From Paragonimus skrjabini miyazakii (lineage: Eukaryota; Platyhelminthes; Trematoda; Plagiorchiida; Troglotrematidae), in NCBI GenBank assembly GCA_014338405.1, contig JTDE01000310.1:201079-265078 (forward strand): a stretch of DNA of 64,000 nucleotides. Direction: 5' to 3'. The position numbers and the translations under genes are program-made. Shown here in pieces: positions 1 to 10,480 of this stretch (its first letter is position 1; each line of letters opens with the position of its first letter). Under the pieces are notes generated by a model. It was given only the letters and a program-made list of their open reading frames with translations. It had not been told where the DNA came from and did no database searches.

Positions 1-2
1 AA

Positions 3-458
3 GCAGCACAAAGGATGCTGCAACCACTGGGCATCCAAATATCCCACAAACCAAACTCAACACTCCGTCCAGTTTTGGTGAACGCTAAGGATCGTGTAGA
101 ACCACACGAACAGTCTGGCGTAGTCTACGCCATTCCATGTCTAGGGTGTGACCAACAATATATGGGACAGACAGGCAAACAGCTTCGCACACGCGTACAC
201 GAACACAAACTAGCGATGCGACGAGCCGACCCTAAATCACAGCTTTGGCACCACTGCGCGGACACAGGCCACGAGGTCAACATAGACCATGCGAAAGGGG
301 TCGCACGGGCAAAGATGAAAGGGGAACGGCTTGTACTGGAGACTCTCTATTCGCGGAATTCGTTCAATCGACACGTAGATATAGACAGCCACTACGTCAG
401 CATCGTTGACACTAGAACGAAAAACGAGCGAAGACAGACCGACAGACGAACACGGTGA
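3..458 (+). CDS. Penelope-like element, C-terminal GIY-YIG endonuclease (5' partial)
   Basis: The frame is already open at the window edge, so this is the end of a longer reverse transcriptase-endonuclease polyprotein. The endonuclease nicks target DNA to prime reverse transcription of the element. Seen: GVVYAIPC (GIY-like strand), then CLGCDQQYMGQTGKQLRTRV, which holds the YIG-like strand (here YMG) and the catalytic-type Arg. These are followed by HEHK, a conserved H-H-C stretch (WHHCADTGHEV), an ERLVLET glutamate and a late SFNRH. The Cys pair before the YIG strand is typical of PLE endonucleases. There is no internal stop or frameshift, unlike every other PLE piece in this window, so this copy may be young. 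The first ATG (15) is probably not the true start. It belongs to a different lineage from the PLEs at 7-8, 17-19 and 43-45 kb, which have a YIGRTERQL-type motif. Confident on family, unsure of activity. Confidence 0.8.
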   Translation, partial: AAQRMLQPLGIQISHKPNSTLRPVLVNAKDRVEPHEQSGVVYAIPCLGCDQQYMGQTGKQLRTRVHEHKLAMRRADPKSQLWHHCADTGHEVNIDHAKGVARAKMKGERLVLETLYSRNSFNRHVDIDSHYVSIVDTRTKNERRQTDRRTR

Positions 459-625
459 GCGGCAGAGCAATCACATTCCGACACATTTATTTGATTGATA
501 ACGGATCCTAGTGTGGATTTGAAACGTCACAATAAATCGTTCACTACTCAGTGTTTGCCCTTTTAATACCTTAAATATATATATATAGTATATAGTATAG
601 TATATAGTATATATATATACTTACG
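459..625 (+). other. Probable PLE 3' untranslated region with AT-rich simple repeat
   Basis: Downstream of the PLE stop lies a short tail containing GAAACGTCACAATAAA; AATAAA near 531 could serve as a poly(A) signal. It ends in an alternating TA/TAG palindromic tract at about 573-621. The tract may mark the element's 3' junction or be an ordinary microsatellite. No further gene is visible. Confidence 0.4.
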
Positions 626-634
626 GCCATTTGA

Positions 635-1045
635 TTGTTAGGTGTTTACAACGAGAAATTCCGTGCATGCATTATGGTTCTTAGTTCTCAACTGTACTTA
701 TCCGAAGCTGATACTGTCGTTGCAGATGTGTTATACGGCATTATCGCTGTTACCGACTACCCAACAATCGATTTGAAGCTCCTGTATGAGCTACACTCTA
801 CAGATTCTGAAAGACAGGAGTCACCGTCGTCCACATCCTTACAACTGCAGTACCTGCCACTAAATACCTTGACTAGCACCATAATGTGTGGTACTTTACA
901 GCCATGGCCACGAAAAATGGCCTTTGAAAGTACGTGACTTGGTGTTTCAGGCACTGCATAGTCTGTCACATCCTGGAGTTCAAACCACAGTTGAGCTGAT
1001 CTCTGAACGGTTCATTTGACTCTCAGTGAATAACCACTTTAAGCA
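635..1045 (+). pseudogene. Ty3/gypsy-type retrotransposon remnant: linker and integrase zinc-binding start
   Basis: The first frame (635-937) has the pattern between RNase H and integrase in flatworm Ty3/gypsy polyproteins: an acidic stretch with TIDLKLLYEL, then STSLQLQYLPLNT and RPW/PRK-like residues. After a frameshift near 930 the sequence reads HSLSHPGVQTTVELISE, the H-x3-H half of the HHCC zinc-binding domain that precedes the integrase core. It then hits a TGA near 1017 and continues as LSVNNHF. The Cys pair and the DDE core are not found downstream. It is therefore a short, frameshifted scrap with no function of its own. Family assignment is by motif recognition and Ty3/gypsy is the best fit. 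Confidence 0.65.
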
Positions 1046-1649
1046 TACGCATTTGATAATATGGAGAAAAATTAGTTGAGCCATAAAACGTGCGCAATAG
1101 TTTTCGACTGTTCCACTAATACGAACGTTGTTTTATGAGAATCACATTGATTATCTAGCAGTGTTCCAATATGGTTCATCGTGCTACACTTGGTAATGGT
1201 TATTTCTTGTAGTTATTGATTTGAAACTTGGACTTAAATCGTACAGAATTTGGTGAGAACATTTTGCAATCTGACTGACAATTTATAATGAATGCTACTC
1301 AATCATTACAAAAGCTACAAAATTCAACCTTCTACTTAGATTTTATTTCATTTATTTTGTGTTGAGATGGTTGTCGGAAAATAAAAAATTACGACAAAAT
1401 CATCAAAAATAAGGGTTGGTCAGTTTTGTTCAGTTTAGTAGCAACACGCCGAATTTTGCACTTTCCATCAGGTTTTTGAAGTTCAGCGTCACATCAGAAA
1501 GAAAAGCGAGACAGGCAGGTGCTAGTCATAAAATTATTCAATGAACCGTACACAAGTGCGGTAGCGCGCTTGCTGAACCAAGGATAAGCAGTGAACCTGG
1601 TAACCGCAATACGCTAGGCCTAATCATGTTTATCCTAACTCAGGAGAAG
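1046..1649. other. No feature seen
   Basis: Unremarkable AT-leaning sequence with stops in all frames. No recognisable repeat or coding motif. Confidence 0.5.
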
Positions 1650-1818
1650 GCAGCGGAATGTAAAATATTTGAGGTTTCGACGTAGCTTGGTAGCTAATTC
1701 GCGTCTGGGCATGCTGTTGCTGTTGCTGATTCGAATCCAGCCGAAATCCAGATTTTTCGCAATTGGGTCGCTTCGAAATCATCAAATCTGCCAAACTACT
1801 TATCAGTACTACGTTAGA
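1650..1818 (+). repeat. tRNA-like repeat A (SINE-like), partial copy
   Basis: Carries GATTCGAATCCAGCCGAA (a B-box match) followed by the family tail CCAGATTTTTCGCAATTGGG and the terminal ACTTATCAGTA. The A-box region is degraded (GTAGCTTGGTAGCTAATTCGC), and only part of the upstream leader is recognisable. Confidence 0.65.
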
Positions 1819-2889
1819 CATCCTATTAGGCGGTCGTTCATGTATGCATATCTATGCATGTCTATCTCTCATTTGGTCGGCAAACTGTTCAGGTTATCTG
1901 CAGCCTCCTTGTAGCATGGTTGTCAGTACCGCTGTTCGTGTGTTTGCTGTTGCGTAACACCAGATATACAGTCTCGGGCAACGGACGCGCATGACCTCGG
2001 TCGTCTGAAAGTTTGCACGGATGACTGTTTTACCCGTGAAGTTACTATGGCCTAAGATTAAGCTGCGATAAATTGTACGTGATATTTAATCTATATGAAA
2101 ACCAAAATCCCCTACTACACATCAGTAAGATTAAGTCACTGCCTACTGACTGAACAAAACGAGAAAGTTTGGACTCTAGTAAACCTGAACCATGCCACTT
2201 TGCAAATGACAATGAAATGAACTGTCCAATTAGTGAGCTGAGGGTTCAGCAACCCAGCTATGCCAGTCGCCCTGCTCACTTTGGCCTTAAAATGGAGCTT
2301 CACACATGCATGTTTACAAGCAATCCCTTTATGTGATCAGAAATATTCGGTCCGTGTTTTCACTCCAGTCAGCCATACTGACTTAACCACGGAACAGACG
2401 CAGTCTGTTTAACTGTGCCTGCCTTTCATCTCTATTATTTTCTCAACATAATCGTGTTAGCAACACAGCTTTCCAATAAGACCGTAAGACAGAATAACAA
2501 GATGCTCGGAACATCCAGCTGTTTTTTCACACTACTGGTCTATATCGGTTTTGCTTGAGAACCCTCTTATGTACCACGAATCTGGTCAGTTTTTAAGGCG
2601 GCATGATGTTCGAATTGACCCGGTTGTTCCTCAATGGCTGAAAGAAAGTGTATAGTATCGACATAAAAACGACAGGAGCGATGTTACTGGACACTGAAGA
2701 GTAGACTGGTATGACATACTTGTCGCCTATATCGCTCGTCATCATAGAACAGCCGACTAACTCATCCACTGACTTGCAGCTTGCAATAGTCTTAGTCCCA
2801 ACAATAAAGGTGCTTCAGCTATGTTTTGATGTAAACAAACAATGTTCAATTGCTGAGAAAAGTAAGCGAAAATTAAAAGTCGTCCCAGT
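1819..2889. other. Mostly featureless; repeat B tail fragment at about 2070-2140
   Basis: The stretch around 2085-2135 (AATCTATATGAAAACCAAAA, CCCCTACTAC, CATCAGTAAG) matches the 3' tail of repeat B in plus orientation. Nothing else is recognised. Confidence 0.45.
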
Positions 2890-3035
2890 ATGAAACATCT
2901 GAACTTCGGCTAGTTTCCAATCAGAGATAGAAACACCATGCACACACACGGCAAGTGTTCTGTCGACTGAACTTCAAAGCGATATCAATTTTACTCGGTT
3001 ACCCACCCAACCCGTTTTGCCATATGAAATCCTCT
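2890..3035 (-). repeat. tRNA-like repeat A, minus-strand copy
   Basis: Reverse-complement family landmarks in order: CATCTGAACTTCGGCTAG (tail and B-box side), CATGCACACACACGGCAAG, a degraded A-box side (TCTGTCGACTGAACTTC), and the leader piece GGTTACCCACCCAACCC. Decayed relative to the copy at 4868-5088. Confidence 0.55.
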
Positions 3036-3109
3036 GAAGAAGGCAGTGGAACGACTTTCGGAGTAGAAGTTCTCATACAATTAGCGACATAATCAGCCAA
3101 AGCGACTGT

Positions 3110-3215
3110 CGAGTATTGAAATGGTATTGCTGGTTGCGTTAATGGTTCGAATGTAGACGGAGCCCAGATTTTTCCATGTTATCAAATCTATCACGCCAAT
3201 TATCAGTAATAAAAT
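3110..3215 (+). repeat. tRNA-like repeat A, 3' fragment
   Basis: Contains AATGGTTCGAATGTAGACGG (B-box like), CCCAGATTTTTCC and the end AATTATCAGTAAT. It lies opposite in orientation to the copy at 2890-3035, so the two form a loose inverted pair. Confidence 0.5.
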
Positions 3216-3524
3216 TGGAACCTGTGTTGAAACACCTGAACCGGGCGTTCACTAATGAGAACACTGTTCCCCGGAAATTATTCCACTGTACAGAACAGAC
3301 TGGTTGAAAGTCTACTTGAATGAGAAGACTGCGGTCATGTGTGAGTGATCCACAACTTGAGATTAATCCACCGTTAAGCGGAAAAATTAGTGAGATGCAG
3401 GATAACCTTGACGTAAAACGGATATCCACCAAGCTTCATTTGACGACATTGTCGATCAAGGACTCGTCACGTACTGCACTGACGAAGTGAGAATACCAGA
3501 TCAATAAGAGCCTAGGTGGCACCA
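3216..3524. other. No feature seen
   Basis: A 97-codon minus-strand open frame here shows no known motif and is within chance length for the window. Confidence 0.4.
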
Positions 3525-3835
3525 AGCAATCCCAGTTTATTAGAAGAAACAGTACCTTCTATACAGGAACAACATCGTTTACGACTTCTTTTGAGTCACA
3601 GGCGTTCTTGCGTTTTGATTGGCCAGTTCAGTGCCACGTTTCACGAACCTGCATCGAGCTACTCGGTCGTTTGAATCTGATACGCATTTAAACAGCAACT
3701 GATCGCCGGTTTTGATTGGTCGGCGTCGATCGACAACAATTCCGTTTTCAGCAGCTTGTATGTGAACTCTAATTGACTGAACCTTCTCCGTTCAAAAAAC
3801 CGCTCCAGTCCAATCTCTTTACAGGTCTAAATCGC
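3525..3835 (+). repeat. Dispersed repeat C, copy 1
   Basis: Matches 6215-6560 in the same orientation. Shared landmarks in the same order: CAGTTTATTAGAAGAAACA, CGTTTACGA, TTTTGATTGG-like, a GATCGAC-ACAATTCCGT segment, CAGCTTGT-TGTGA-CTCTAATT and CGCT-CAGTCCAA. Type unknown. Copy 2 ends shortly before a PLE, so it could be PLE leader or LTR-like sequence, or an unrelated repeat. Confidence 0.55.
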
Positions 3836-4867
3836 CAATATGAAGTTAAGCATAGCGTTTCTTTATACAAGTCATTTGAACAAAGTGAGAACATATGTTG
3901 TTAGCTATCAACTTTATCAACGCCCTACATAGAAAGTAATTTAGATTTATTGAATAGTAAAACATTTTTCGATACTTTGATGACATTTGCTTACAGCAGG
4001 AACTACTCATCTAACTTTGTATAAATTCGGACCAACAATATTCTTGTTTGCCGAATCCGTACACAATTTCTGGGTAGATAACGAACCATGTTCATCTATA
4101 AGCAGGGTTATTAATCTGAAAACATAAATAACCGACTACGATGCTTGGTTTATCAAAATATCACTCAAGTCTAAAGTGATTAATGAAACGAATTAGTCAA
4201 CTGTTCAGTGCGGTTTGTTACTCACATAGTTCCTCTCATTATTTGACAAACTTGAACGGTACACATTCAGAACACCATACAAGTGAACAACACTCAGATG
4301 AGTTCACATCATGGTTTTATGTAGATTGCAGTTGCGAAAAGTGACTGGAACACAGTAATTTTGCCAAACATCCGTTACTTCAGGACCACGGGACTGATAA
4401 TTTTGACGGACATGAAGCATTCAGTCTTGTAGTGGGAGTATGCGAAGCCTTACAATGACGTTACCCCAGTCGTTGGGTATGTCGAATGAGTCGAATGAGT
4501 GATTGACACTCAGTTAAAAGTTACTGGTCAGAAGAGACGAAGCCAGGAAACGAAAACCACATACATTGCTGTTAAACTTTTGAGCAGTATTCAGCACATT
4601 CTGCTATTGTGAAAATAGTACGCTAATATAAACATTTCTGGGTTATTATTGAAGTTAACTTAACTCCTACATAAGAGTTTTTAGTCAACTTGTTAACTAG
4701 GGAATTAAAATGAGTGTTGGCTGTTAGTCTGGCTGAGAAGTCATGCACTTGGAAGTCACTGACAAAAACGGACAGGTTTAACTGATTGCATCAAGCTTGA
4801 TTTACAGAAAAAGTTCATGAAGTCCTGAGAAGAGATAACCGAACATGTTACTTGTACAAAATGTAAA
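3836..4867. other. No feature seen
   Basis: No recognisable coding motif or known repeat over about 1 kb. Confidence 0.5.
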
Positions 4868-5088
4868 TGAGTATTATTGATAAGTAGTTTGGCAGATTTG
4901 ATAAGTTAGAAGAGATCCATTTGCGAAAAATCTGAACTTCGGCTGGATTCGAACCAGTGACAGAAATACCATGCCCAAACGCGGCAAGCGCTCTACCAGC
5001 TGAGCTACGAAGCCACTCCGGTAGCTCAGAAATTTCACATTTGGACCAAGTTATCCACCCAAATAACTGTGTTATAGGGAATCCACCA
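4868..5088 (-). repeat. tRNA-like repeat A, well-preserved minus copy
   Basis: Read on the minus strand the order is leader (with AACTTGGTCCAAATGTGAAA), A box TAGCTCAGCTGGTAGAGCG, GCTTGCCGCGTTTGGGCAT, B box GGTTCGAATCC, tail AGCCGAAGTTCAGATTTTTC and the end TACTTATCAATAATAC. The A and B boxes match the tRNA polymerase III consensus almost perfectly. The region between and after the boxes does not fold as an obvious canonical tRNA, and the family recurs across the window, so it is a tRNA-derived repeat and not a working tRNA gene. Paired head-to-head with the next copy. Confidence 0.75.
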
Positions 5089-5220
5089 AATGAAATTTCT
5101 GAGCTTCCGGTGTGACATCGTAGCTCAGCTGGTAGAGCGCTTGCCGCGTTTGGGCATGGTGTTTCTGTCACTGGTTCGAATCCAACCGAAGTCCAGATTT
5201 TTCGCAAATGGATCTCTTCT
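5089..5220 (+). repeat. tRNA-like repeat A, plus copy facing the previous one
   Basis: TCGTAGCTCAGCTGGTAGAG (A box), CGCTTGCCGCGTTTGGGCAT, CACTGGTTCGAATCCAACCG (B box), tail TCCAGATTTTTCGCAAATGG. Nearly identical to the preceding minus copy in the tRNA-like core but with a truncated leader. The two together form an inverted repeat of roughly 120-bp arms. Confidence 0.75.
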
Positions 5221-6214
5221 AAATTGTAAATGATTATATCTTTGGCTCATGTTCTGTATAGAAGAGTAAGTGGTAAGCCACCGGCAGAACTGTCATCACA
5301 AAAGAGCTGGGAAGAAACACTGTCTTCGTTGTCATTCCGAATCTGACAGTTTCTGCTTACTGGCTACCGCAACAACTGTTGAAATTTAGTTCAATAAATG
5401 ACCAAAAAACTGTGCAATTTACCTCTGCGAGTTCCATCGTGTAGTCACATTTAATGAATACCACCAACGGATATAGATTATTGTGCCTGACTGTTGTTCC
5501 TACGGTAGATATGATGCTAATAACCAGGTTCATTAGTCAACAAAATCCCTTGATGGTATATGAAATTCTCATAGGTTTGACCTCTAGATTGTAGTGTAGT
5601 TTACAGTCATAATGCTATAACTTTTGCCCATATATATTTTTGAATGTGTGATCAATAGTATTATATATATGTGAAATTTATCAAGTTTCTAAAGTGAAAA
5701 ACAATTTTCAGTAAATCTTCCAACTACCGTCTCACCAGCCTGAATAAACTTGTACACTCTACAACTGATGTCCAACTGAATATCATTCACATGTTAGCAG
5801 TATTCTTCAGTTTTGAGATTGAACGCCGTTGTGATGTGTACTGGAAGTTTTTCAAATACTCCACGAAAAGTGAAGGGAGTCAAAGTGGGTGAACTCTGAG
5901 GACATAACAAGTTCACCTCTCTCAGCACAACTGTTTAGGTTGGTTTTGCTCATTCATAACAACACTTATTTTGAAAAGTATACGGAAGAGATCTCACCCA
6001 ATCAGAAATACGTGAGAATGTGATACACAAAATCCAAGGATTTCAACCGTCTTGTTTGGAAGTATTATAACAGTTCTGGATGCGTCACAAATGTTTGTAC
6101 AGTTGAAACAGCACGGACTAAACTTTGATATAGTGCAATCTTCACCACACCGAACATTGGGAATAAAGCTATTCGACGTATCATTTCTCATCTACATGTC
6201 TGAGCAGGACTAAG
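5221..6214. other. No feature seen
   Basis: AT-rich, with short TA microsatellite-like bits near 5630-5670. No gene or repeat recognised. Confidence 0.5.
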
Positions 6215-6560
6215 TGACCTCAATTTATTAGAGAAACAACACCTTTTTCAGAGAACCAACCGCGTTTACGATTGCTATTAGGCGACAGACATGTTGTGTC
6301 TTGATTAGCCCGCTCGTTGTTACTTTCACACGACCAGGCCTTAGACAATTCGGTTGTTTAGGTCTGACACATGTTCAAACATCTTTTTAAAGCACTACCT
6401 CTAAGAAACACATTTGATGTGGCAGCTGATAGTCCTTTTTGACTGGTTGGCACCGATCGACTGCAATTCCGTCTGGAGCAGCTTGTGTGTGAGCTCTAAT
6501 TGACTGAGCCCTTTCCAATCAGGAAATCGCTCTAGTCCAACCTCATACAGTTACAGTTGA
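6215..6560 (+). repeat. Dispersed repeat C, copy 2
   Basis: Diverged direct copy of 3525-3835: TTTATTAGAGAAACAACACC, CGCGTTTACGATTG, GACTGGTTGGCACCGATCGA, CTGCAATTCCGTCTGGAGCA, CTCTAATTGACTGAGCC, CGCTCTAGTCCAACCTC. About 220 bp upstream of the first recognisable residues of the PLE that follows. Confidence 0.55.
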
Positions 6561-6779
6561 CAGAGTTCGGTCATGCCGATGACACGTCGATGAAGCTAAA
6601 ATCCAGCTATATCCATCAGTACAATATCACCAGCTACCTCTGGTGTTGCGGTGCTGTTAAGTACACCTTCCCATACCCCAAATTAGCCCGCGCACATTTA
6701 TGAAGGCTGTCTTACATATTGTTGCCTGGAGTTTGAAATGTGCATATCGGCATCCATTAAGTATTTGACAGTTGTTTTG

Positions 6780-8040
6780 CAGAATTCGTGACAAACACCA
6801 AAACTCTTAACACCTCAGTTTTATGGCCCTCCTAAGACACACAAATCTGGAACGTCTCTTAGGCCTATCCTAGCAATGATGAATTCTCCATATTGATGCG
6901 CTGGTTAGTCATCATCCTAACTTCATCAAAACATAGGTTTCAGGTATATTATATGAATGATTCTTTTGAATTGATCAGTGGCTTGGACGGCGTCAGTCTT
7001 GCTACGGAGTTTGTATTCCACTGACGTTCAGTTACTGTTCACGAATGTCCCGTTACATGAGACAGTTGATTATATTTGTGACTTCGTTGAAACAAGTCAT
7101 ATTACTTTGTCTCTGCCTAGACATATTCTAGGGAAAACATTACTGTATGGCACTAAAAACGCTGGCTTCCCTTTTTTGGTTGGTGTTATTATCAACTAGA
7201 TAAGATGCCATGGGAAGTCCACTAGGGCCCATCTTAACAAACTTTTGTGTTAAGGATTGAGCATATGTTCCTGTCAAGACTTGAACTTTTGTAGTTTCAC
7301 ACTGGTCCATCATAAATGTGCATTGGCGAATGCATTATTCACATGCACAAGGCGATACTATACACAAGACCGTCTTGCGGAAGAACTGGACTTGAGGACG
7401 CTTGTACTACAGTCAGGTGGTTACCCGAAAAGTTTCATAGAAAGACATACTTAGACCGAAACCGCCACCCGAACAGGTGGCCACTATGGGAAGGAAGGAT
7501 TATATAGAATTGCGTTTTAAGGTTGATTATAGCTTGCTTCAAACAACGCAAAGCCTAATGAATTCGATCAAACGGATATCCAACACAGTCGAACTTTGTG
7601 TACTAACTCGAACCCAGAACCTGTCTGTGCCTTCAATCGGGAGAGATCAGCCTGTCGGTGACACCTCATGTCGTATCTACCAATTCACATGTAAGTGCAA
7701 AGAAATTTACCTAGGCAGAACCGAAAGGTGCTCGATCTTCAGTGTGAAGCAACATTTGCCTAACTGGGTGCAAAATTCTGTATCACCGAAGAACGACAAT
7801 ATTGCTGAAACACGCAAACAACCATTGTCCGTAGTCGCAAAACGCATCGTGACCACTGGTCACGTCATCGATCCGGCTTGTGCATTCAGAATCTTATTAC
7901 GCCATCCCAGTTCAAGATTCTTGCGGTTTGTTGAGGCTGTCGCAATCAATCGACTGAAGCTTGATCCTATCCTGGAATTAGTGATCTATCCGAACTCACC
8001 GACTGACTATCCATTCCACTTCCCTAACTGTTCGATATAA
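6780..8040 (+). pseudogene. Decayed Penelope-like element: reverse transcriptase plus GIY-YIG endonuclease
   Basis: Pieces in order. TPQFYGPPKTHKSGTSLRPI (about 6805-6870) is the PLE RT signature. STDVQLLFTNVPLHETVDYI in the 6978-7199 frame is the palm motif A region. AMGSPLGPILTNF (about 7206-7246) is the next RT motif. From about 7300, DRLAEELDLRTLVLQSGGYP is the RT-endonuclease linker. The 7477-8040 frame ends in the endonuclease, with CRIYQFTCKCKEIYLGRTER (GIY-like strand, Cys pair, YLG strand and Arg), KQHLPNW and EAVAINRLKLDPIL. Frames change at least three times, and a deletion between the GSPLGP motif and the linker has removed the catalytic YxDD region, so it cannot be active. From about 7950 onwards the sequence recurs inverted at 21410-22912. 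Family assignment is firm. Confidence 0.85.
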
Positions 8041-8222
8041 AAGAAACCGTTTCATGTTATTGTGAATTTGGTAATGACGAGTTACCACAAAATGCTTGCA
8101 TCTACCAGTTTTCGTGTTCTAACGGTTTGGTACATTTATAGGCCAAAATGCTTGTCGACATTAAAATTTCATTATTCACCAGTGGCGTCGATGGATTCCC
8201 GTGTGAACTGCATAAAGAACAC

Positions 8223-8445
8223 CCCTTGGACAATCAGTCCCCATGATCACTTGGTGGTCTCCATACAACCCAATGGGTTACTTGAGTAAGTGAGTTCAAA
8301 TGTTAAATTTCCGGGTGCTCGATGTGGTTTCGCAACTCGGCTGTCACAGCACTAGCCGCGTCTGGGTCTGCCGCTTATCAAGATGACTGGAATTCAGCCG
8401 AAGCTTGTAAATTTTGCAGTTGGGATCTCCACAAATTTTCTGGTT
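8223..8445 (+). repeat. tRNA-like repeat A with full leader
   Basis: Leader from CCTTGGACAATCAGTCCCC through TGAGTTCAAATGTTAAATTT. A box is degraded (CGCAACTCGGCTG), followed by CTAGCCGCGTCTGGGTCTGC. B box is degraded (TGGAATTCAGCCGAAG), and the tail is TTTTGCAGTTGGGATCTCC. It lies inside the inverted duplication, so its partner at 22447-22665 is a copy by duplication and not an independent insertion. Confidence 0.65.
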
Positions 8446-8664
8446 GCTCACGGGCGATGCACAGTTGCGTCTGAGTAAATCAGGACCAAACCCAACATTG
8501 ACCTTCGAGTAAACGTCATTCGTGATCCTGCTTTATAAGACCACTATACCTTGGGAAATGTATGCATAATAGGATCGAAATCCTGTAAAACTGGACACAT
8601 TTTATGCAATGTCACACTATGATGGTGATGGATTGAGTGCATCCATAGTCCGTCAAATGATCGA

Positions 8665-8699
8665 CATCGTGCATCGTGCATCGTGCATCGTGCATCGTG
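8665..8699 (+). repeat. CATCGTG tandem repeat, five units
   Basis: Five exact 7-bp units end to end. The paralogous position in the inverted arm (near 22205-22230) has no such array, so the tract expanded in this copy or contracted in the other after duplication. Confidence 0.9.
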
Positions 8700-9590
8700 A
8701 ACAATAATACGCTCATTGTGTATATTTTGCAATTCCTATGTACTGATAGTAGACATTTTGTAATGTCCACCTACTGGTCGAAAGTCACATAGTATTTAGA
8801 ACTCCATACTGGTTTCCAAACGCCAAACGAGTAAAATCAATTAACCACGTAGTATAATTAGCTAATTTGGTTAAGTCCTTAGTAATATTATCGCCACTGG
8901 CAACAGTGAATTGCGTGCACTCCACTGAGACATGAATGACCGGAAATCGTGAGAGAATTTGAGAATACCGAGGAAACAATGTAGACAAAAATGAGACACA
9001 CTTTTCCGACAGAATCGCCCCCGTGCTATTTATTGCTCACATTTTTAACACACATTTTTGGCGATTTTGATAAATATGTAATTCTTTCAATACTGTCAGC
9101 AACTGTATTAAAATCAATGTGTGTAGAATCTTGATGACATTTGTGTCAGTGAAAATCTTCAGAGAGTGATTTGTTAAATATCCATGTTATGGTCATTAGT
9201 TCTGACTAGACGTTTTGGGTTGTATGTCGCACTTTGATTGAACGTGGGTTGTAACCATAACGCCCTCAAGCTGAATACCATTTTGACCATGATGAGTAAG
9301 GTCATTTGTTTGCAGAGTACCTTGACGATGTTGGTGAGCCATTTGCAACGGAAGTTTACCTAGTGAAGTAGACGTTAGTGGAATTTGAAGAGTAACGGTG
9401 AGAGACAGCCTAACAGCGATTTTCATGGATGAACAGAAAAATGTGAGAGTCCAATTTCTCAGATGTGTACAGGTAGGATGGAATGTGTTGGACATACGAT
9501 TAAACAAGCACTCAGGTTGCTGGAAGAGTGGGGTGGCCTGCAATCCTTCGCGTCAGTGAGAGTTGTTTAAAATATTTCCAACGGGAAGAT

Positions 9591-10480
9591 AACGCACATT
9601 TCACGATGTGGTTATCATGCGGTTGTTTCATGTGACCAAGCTTTAGAACGTCCAAGAGGTAGTCTATCTGCCATCTATAGCATGCGTGATTCCTTTGGTT
9701 TAATTTCCCATGGCTGGTACCATGAATGATATTATTGCGAGAGTTTGTGATAAGTGGCTTGTTGGGAAGATTCTGCCAAAACGACGGATCATTCAATATG
9801 ACATGTTTGACCGAAACAATTGAAGGAACCTAGTGAAGTGTAGCTTCTTAAGTGTGCAAGACTGCATGAGCTCGCGAAAATTGTCTTTGAGTTTCATGTG
9901 TTTTGGGACATGTCTGAAACCGGTTAAATTGTTGTTGTTTACGTTATCTCTTGCGATGACCACGGAAGTTGTTTCTCCAGTACCTTGTTCAAATGCAAGG
10001 CTGATGCATCTTGAATCAGTTTCAGTCCTTTGGCCCGAGTCGACTGCTGTTGTACCGGCGGTTCAGATTCTCGATATGATACGCTGGATTCCGATTATTC
10101 ATTTTAAGGTCGTGCTTTGTTGGACAGTTTCGATGAACCTGATGTACTGTACGGACAACGTTGTTGCACATCTCAACACAACCATGGCAATTAAATTGCC
10201 GTTAGTGGCTCATGCCTGTAGATTAACTGCATTGGAAACGCATTTTATCGAGTGACATTCCCACAGATGGAGCGCCATGAAGAATCAAAATTGTGCGAAG
10301 TGTTCAAGAAGGGCCGGGTTGTCCAGGTTTTCTCAGAGAGTCGTCAGCTATGGACGGACACAGTAAACCATACTGTGTTTATAGATGTCAAGACGAAGAA
10401 GATTGCATTGCAATTAACTATATCAAGCAGCTTCAGTGGATCGCCACCGTTTTGCCACGGGTAATGTGACCAGCACAATC
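9591..10480. other. Unidentified; loosely open minus-strand frames
   Basis: On the minus strand several frames stay open for long stretches with few stops (about 9512-9796 and 9850-10255), and a 140-codon plus frame runs at 9833-10255. Residue composition is not obviously random, but no domain is recognised. It may be decayed transposon coding sequence or chance. Confidence 0.25.

Larger units (their letters stand above)
7950..9590 (+). repeat. Inverted duplication, arm 1
   Basis: Matches the reverse complement of 21410-22912. The shared block begins inside the last codons of the PLE endonuclease (CGACTGAAGCTTGA near 7951). It runs through the PLE stop, a repeat A copy and about 1.1 kb of unidentified sequence, and ends near AAATATTTCCAACGGG. 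Identity looks highest near 9290-9545, with about five differences in roughly 255 bases by eye. This arm has a five-unit CATCGTG tract that the other lacks. Confidence 0.8.

Noticed and set aside
5108..5190. Functional tRNA gene
   Set aside because: A and B boxes are excellent, but the same sequence recurs with a shared leader and tail across the window, and no clean cloverleaf is apparent. It is a tRNA-derived repeat.
8665..8699. CRISPR-like array
   Set aside because: Contiguous 7-bp units without spacers in a eukaryotic repeat; an ordinary minisatellite.
9196..9543. ORF conserved in both arms of the inverted duplication as a selected gene
   Set aside because: Of about five differences in the shared part, about three change the residue, as expected without selection. 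The apparent start is not an ATG, and no domain is seen.
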